64,000 bases of DNA from Atherix ibis (lineage: Eukaryota; Arthropoda; Insecta; Diptera; Athericidae). Shown in pieces: positions 59,850-64,000 of the stretch (position 1 is its first letter; every line of letters starts with the position of its first letter). The DNA is taken from positions 110,294,267-110,358,266 of the forward strand of contig OY282605.1 of the NCBI GenBank assembly GCA_958298945.1. The letters run 5' to 3'. A program made the position numbers and the translations under genes. Under the pieces are notes generated by a model that did no database searches, had not been told where the DNA came from, and was given only the letters and a program-made list of their open reading frames with translations.

Positions 59850-62335
59850 TCAGAAAATTGGTTCAGTAACGACTTCTTTAAATCGGGAATTAATACAGCA
59901 AACGACAAAATAAAGTGGAAACTTTTATTTAAGTGATCGGTCGATAAATTTAGATCGTAAAAATACAGTGTGAAATGGAAATACGGCGAAAATATTCAAT
60001 TATGACTTAAACAAACAAACCATTTCTAAAATACAACTTACTTCAAGAGAGAAAAATCTGAAATAAACAAAAACAGTCTTTAACTCTATCCATTATGACC
60101 ACCGCGGTTCTGGGATTTTTTTATGACTTTGCTGGCAACCCAGTCACGAAGGCTTGAAGATAAAACGAAACCGAGTTGGTCATTTAAAGTGCATTATTTT
60201 TAAAACATAATTTCACGAAATAAACCTTTTTTTTGTCCAACGACAAAAAAAGAGTATCGAATTTCAAAGAATATGAATCGGGTATCTTTTAACTCATTTT
60301 AATTGAAAGATGCCCGACCCTATTTATTCCTTTTATACATATTTTTGTATATTTTATTTAAAACGAAAATTTGCAAAAATTCTGCATTTATTTAAAAGTA
60401 ATTTTTATTATAAATGTTATGGAAATGGGCTACAAGTCTCCTTTAGATAATTATAGGGACTAAATATTTTTTACTCTCAAATTATATGAATATAAAAATT
60501 ATTATGATTTATTTAAAAGAAATCCTTTTACTTTTATATCTACACAATTAAAACGCAATAAAGAAAACAGTATTCATAAAAAATACCTTATTTCCTTCCA
60601 TTTTTTTAATTAGCATTTGAATATTTCCTGCATTAAAATAAATAATTTTACTCATAAAAGGCTAATATTATTTTCATAAAAACAAAGTTATCCTTCTGGT
60701 ATACAAAATCACATTTTAACACATAAACAAGTCTAAATTCATAATTCTTATATAAACTTTTCAAATTCTATTTACTTCAAAAAATTATGATTTTACTCAT
60801 TTTTTTTTTAAATATGTACGTACACACAATATATTCCCAATGTCCTAGACCTAGTTTTATAGGAAACTAAAACTAACATTCAAATTAAAATTGAAATTTT
60901 AAAGTAAGACTAAAACATAAATTGCAGCATTTTTTACCGAATGCAATTTTTAATTAATTTCAGTTTCTCAATCTTTCGTTCATCTACAAAAGTGTATGCA
61001 TAGTCTTATGTATGCTTGCATAATCTAGTCAAGAAGAAGCATGCTTATGGAATACTGGAAAACCGTTTCTAATCACTACGAAAGCTTGCATGGTTGGGAA
61101 TAATTAATAGCTAAATAACAATTTATATGAACGGGGAAGCATTTGCCATATGCTGAAATAAGAAGAAGAAAAAAAGAGAAAGTACACAATAATGAAGAAA
61201 AGCTGAAGAAAAAATGAGAAAAAAAGCATGCAAATTTGAAGGAAAAATTGAAATAAAACAAGAAGAAGAAAGTTGATTATTTTGAAAAGCCTTAATGTAT
61301 ATCACTCATTTCTCTGAATTAGAAATTATTTCCAAATAGGAATTTTCATTTAAGAATAATTCTCTTTTTATAATTAATTTACTAGTTTATTTGGGATACT
61401 AAAATAAATAAATTTTTTTCCCATTATATATTTAGTTGAATCGGAAAGTTTATTTATTCAGATATATGAATGCTAATATTTTTATTGACAGTTCTTCGTA
61501 AATTATATTTAATTGAACTTTTTAGGGTTGCTATCGCTCTGAAATTGATTTTCTAAATTATGTATATATGTAGTGTGAACTCATTAATATTAAATTTTCC
61601 CAAAAGTGTCAGAGTTTTTCTTACACAATTTAAGGGTAAAAGGCAAATGTCACTTTTCCAAGAATAAACTTTACATAACGTACGAGGTTAGGTAATGATT
61701 TAAATAGGAAATTCTCCTTATCCAGATGATTTTCAAATTAATTTCAAGAACAATTATTTATTATTAAGAGAAATGTTATCATACAAATTGAAATTTTTGT
61801 CATTTTATTATTTGTAAAAATAAATATATATACAAATACCAGTGAACATAAAGAAATTCCCAGAAAATATTCCAATTTTCATACGAACATGTTTCTTAAA
61901 GAAATAAATTTTTTTCAAATGGATTTTATGAATTGTGGAATCAGTTTATTATTAAAGATAATTTTTAGATAGGCATCTATTTCGAAAGACAATTTAGAAC
62001 AAATTTCATAGTAAGAAAATTTAAATAAAATACACACGCATACATTTGAAATTATTTTAATAAATGTTTTTTAACATTCCAGGACTTGTTGGGAATTATA
62101 TTCGTTATTAAAAAATATTTTATTTTTATAACACAGTTGGAGAAACCCAGCATGTGTGTTAAGTGCTCTGACTGACATCGTTACTTTCTGAGACCTTAAT
62201 TGATACCAATTGTAGATTGTACGGTTAGGAGAATATGGCTTCGATTTTATTGTCAGGATTTTTAGACGAAATGAAACTAATTTTTAGACAGAAAAACGAT
62301 CTATACTGTCACTATGTACTTTTTTTATTTTTGAT
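59850..62335. other. AT-rich spacer, no gene recognised
   Basis: A hairpin with 11-bp arms (cgggtatcttt, 60279 on, against aaagatgcccg) is present. Purine-rich agaagaag tracts occur near 61160-61275. There is no coding signal. Confidence 0.4.
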
Positions 62336-64000
62336 AGGACGGTTTTTGTTTGGCCGCCATTTTGGTTTGGATGACATTTTTCTGTTGGCATTTGAAAGTC
62401 GTAGAGAATGGTCGATAAAAATTTATTATGAAGCATCTAACGTCACAACAACGATTCAAAATAATTGTTCAATTGTGAATACGCGGAGAAAATTACGTGA
62501 CTTTTTGGTGTTAATCATATGCCGAGCAAGTTCATCATTCAGAGTGTAATAAATAATTTTGAAAATATGCATAACGCGAAGACTGGGCGACAATTAAACC
62601 AATATACACCTGAATATATTAATGCAGTCACTTCAAAAAATCATTTTTTGTGATTTTGTTCAGCTCCTCCTTCGATGCTGTCTTTATACCCCAATCGTAG
62701 CATAGCGTCGGCCTTTCATGGGGCTCTTCAGTTTCGAGAAAATGAAAAAGTAGCAGAGGGTCAGATCTGGGAAATACGGTGGCTGCAGCATTATTAGCAA
62801 AAACCAATTTTTGTTCTTCCACAAATCCGGGCGTTTCTGACGGATTGCTTCGCGCATAACTTGCAGGTAATATTCTAATTGACCTTTCTACCCTGTGGCA
62901 AGAACTCATGATGCACCACGCCACTGCAATCAAGAAAACTGTTAGCAAAACCTTCACATTCGACCGAACTTAGCGTTTTCTTCGGTCTTGGCTCGTGCGG
63001 CAGCTTCCATTGCGATGATTGAGCTTTGGTTTCCACGTCATAACCATAAACCCATGATTCGTCACCATTTATGACCCTGTGGAGCATATTTGGGTCCTCG
63101 CGGACAGAGACCAACAGCTCCGTAGCAATGTTAATGCGATGCTGTTTTTGGTCGAAATTGAGCAAAAATTGAATACGAGCTAAAATACGTGCACGCAAAG
63201 AAGCTGTCAAAAATTAACTGAACATTCAAAATGGCCGAACTTGTCGGCATAAGTGAAAGACATAAGTACCAACATAACGCCATAAAAAATCGAAAATCGA
63301 ATATACGCAACCCGCGGAAATTCAAAATTCGCGGTGCTTTTTGAACAGACCTCGTACACTGGGAGATAAATCGAAGATTGAGCGATAATAAAGCTAATGT
63401 ACACCTGAAAAGATTGATACAGTGAGACAGAGTGCTGCTGAATGTCCGGGTACCCCTCATCGATGCCGTCTTTGTTAAAAAATCTCTAAAAACATTATAA
63501 AAAATAAAATTCAATTGACACAACAGCTGCAGGTAAATTATCATGAACGGCGGCGAGCCTGGAGTACTCGAGTTATACAATTCGGTATAGACGACCACCA
63601 TTTTTGGCAAAAAATTATTATAAGCGACGAAGCACACTTCGACCTGGCTGCCATTGTTTATAAACAGAATAGCCACTATTGGGGCACTGAAAACCCTCAA
63701 CTGATACACCAAAGACCACTTCACCATCGTAGAGTAACTGTGTAGTGCCGCATTTGGGCCGGCGGCATCATTAGGCCATATTTTTTTTTGGGATTCTGGA
63801 TGCAATGCTGTAACAGTTACTGGTGACCGCTATCGGGACATGTTGGAAAACATTCTTCTGACTGAATTGAATCAAACAAGATGGTTGGAATCGCAGCTCG
63901 TGTTACGACGAAAATTTTTAGAGAAATTGGTCCCAGCCGAATAATATCAATAGGTGGTGATATCGACTGGCCCCTACGATCCTCTGATTTAAACCCTTCC
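62336..64000 (+). mobile_element. Tc1-like element, second family (copy 2), interrupted and running off the window
   Basis: 62340-62627 matches copy 1 (47.1 kb) from tgtttggccgccattttgg on, and 63355-64000 matches it from cactgggagata onward. The inserted mariner is between them, but the two halves overlap in element coordinates by about 60 bp. Conserved coding includes IISDEAHFDLAA and a gap-filled stretch lost in copy 1 (GDRYRDMLENIL). A TAG replaces Trp in TVWC, and there are frameshifts, so the copy is inactive. Confidence 0.85.
62628..63356 (-). mobile_element. Truncated mariner (third lineage)
   Basis: Its 5' terminus on the minus strand begins gtacgaggtctgttcaaaaa at 63356, adjacent to TA. 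Coding reads RINIATELLVSVREDPNM, VINGDESWVYGYD (first acid), WKLPHEPRPKK and GVVHHEFLPQGRKVN. The region of the second acid is deleted, and broken frames end at KTASKEELNKITKNDFLK (62628), where the 3' end is cut off. Confidence 0.88.

Overview
The window is eukaryotic, AT-rich nuclear DNA, most likely from an insect or other arthropod. It has GT-AG introns, long AT-rich spacers, many short tandem-repeat arrays, mariner and Tc1-like DNA transposons, pieces of jockey-like and RTE-like non-LTR retrotransposons, and one multi-exon SLC16 (monocarboxylate transporter-like) gene. There are no bacterial features such as operons, ribosome binding sites or CRISPR. The species cannot be named from the sequence.

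The one confidently coding host gene is on the minus strand. Coding exons of an SLC16-type transporter run from 32007 down to 28351. It probably has an upstream exon at 34136-34001 and a 5' non-coding exon that starts at an initiator-like site near 41814. Its introns hold long-period repeats rich in ATCGAT (32.1-33.8 and 35.4-36.2 kb) and an 81-bp minisatellite (37.7-38.4 kb) whose minus strand spells a reverse-transcriptase motif in every unit. A plus-strand exon-like segment ends in a strong donor at 42770, so 41.8-42.8 kb may be a divergent promoter.

Further along the minus strand are isolated exon-like open segments that I cannot name: 13880-13743, about 12886-12786, 9680-9591 and 7779-7467. 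The last two are phase-compatible with each other, and 7779-7467 is also phase-compatible with the end of the transporter. Around them lie degenerate satellites (2.0-3.1, 5.6-7.0, 10.5-12.3 kb), a tRNA-derived SINE (6.1-6.3 kb), mariner and Tc1-like fragments, and two LINE fragments (16.6-17.2 and 17.7-18.2 kb). A tandem repeat with a GC-rich tail follows at 18.3-18.9 kb.

From 18.9 to 26.1 kb the DNA is very AT-rich, with a (TTA)n microsatellite, a ~35-bp minisatellite and a T-rich array. Two islands dense in ACGTG/GCGTG flank a nearly intact DD34D mariner at 26846-28120, which has a single in-frame stop.

From 45 kb to the end the window is a transposon graveyard. It holds five Tc1-like remnants of the type annotated in insects with a DUF4817-like N-terminus, all deleted or decayed, plus a TA-flanked mariner at 51094-52365 and a truncated mariner inside a chimeric Tc1-like copy at 62.3-64.0 kb. 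It also contains a dimeric 41+41-bp satellite (55.6-56.5 kb) and a near-perfect heat-shock-element array at 59804-59845 with no gene beside it. No complete new genetic system was found. The most unusual items are the reverse-transcriptase-motif minisatellite, two Tc1-like copies with complementary deletions and shared flank, the unnamed minus-strand exons, and the orphan heat-shock array.
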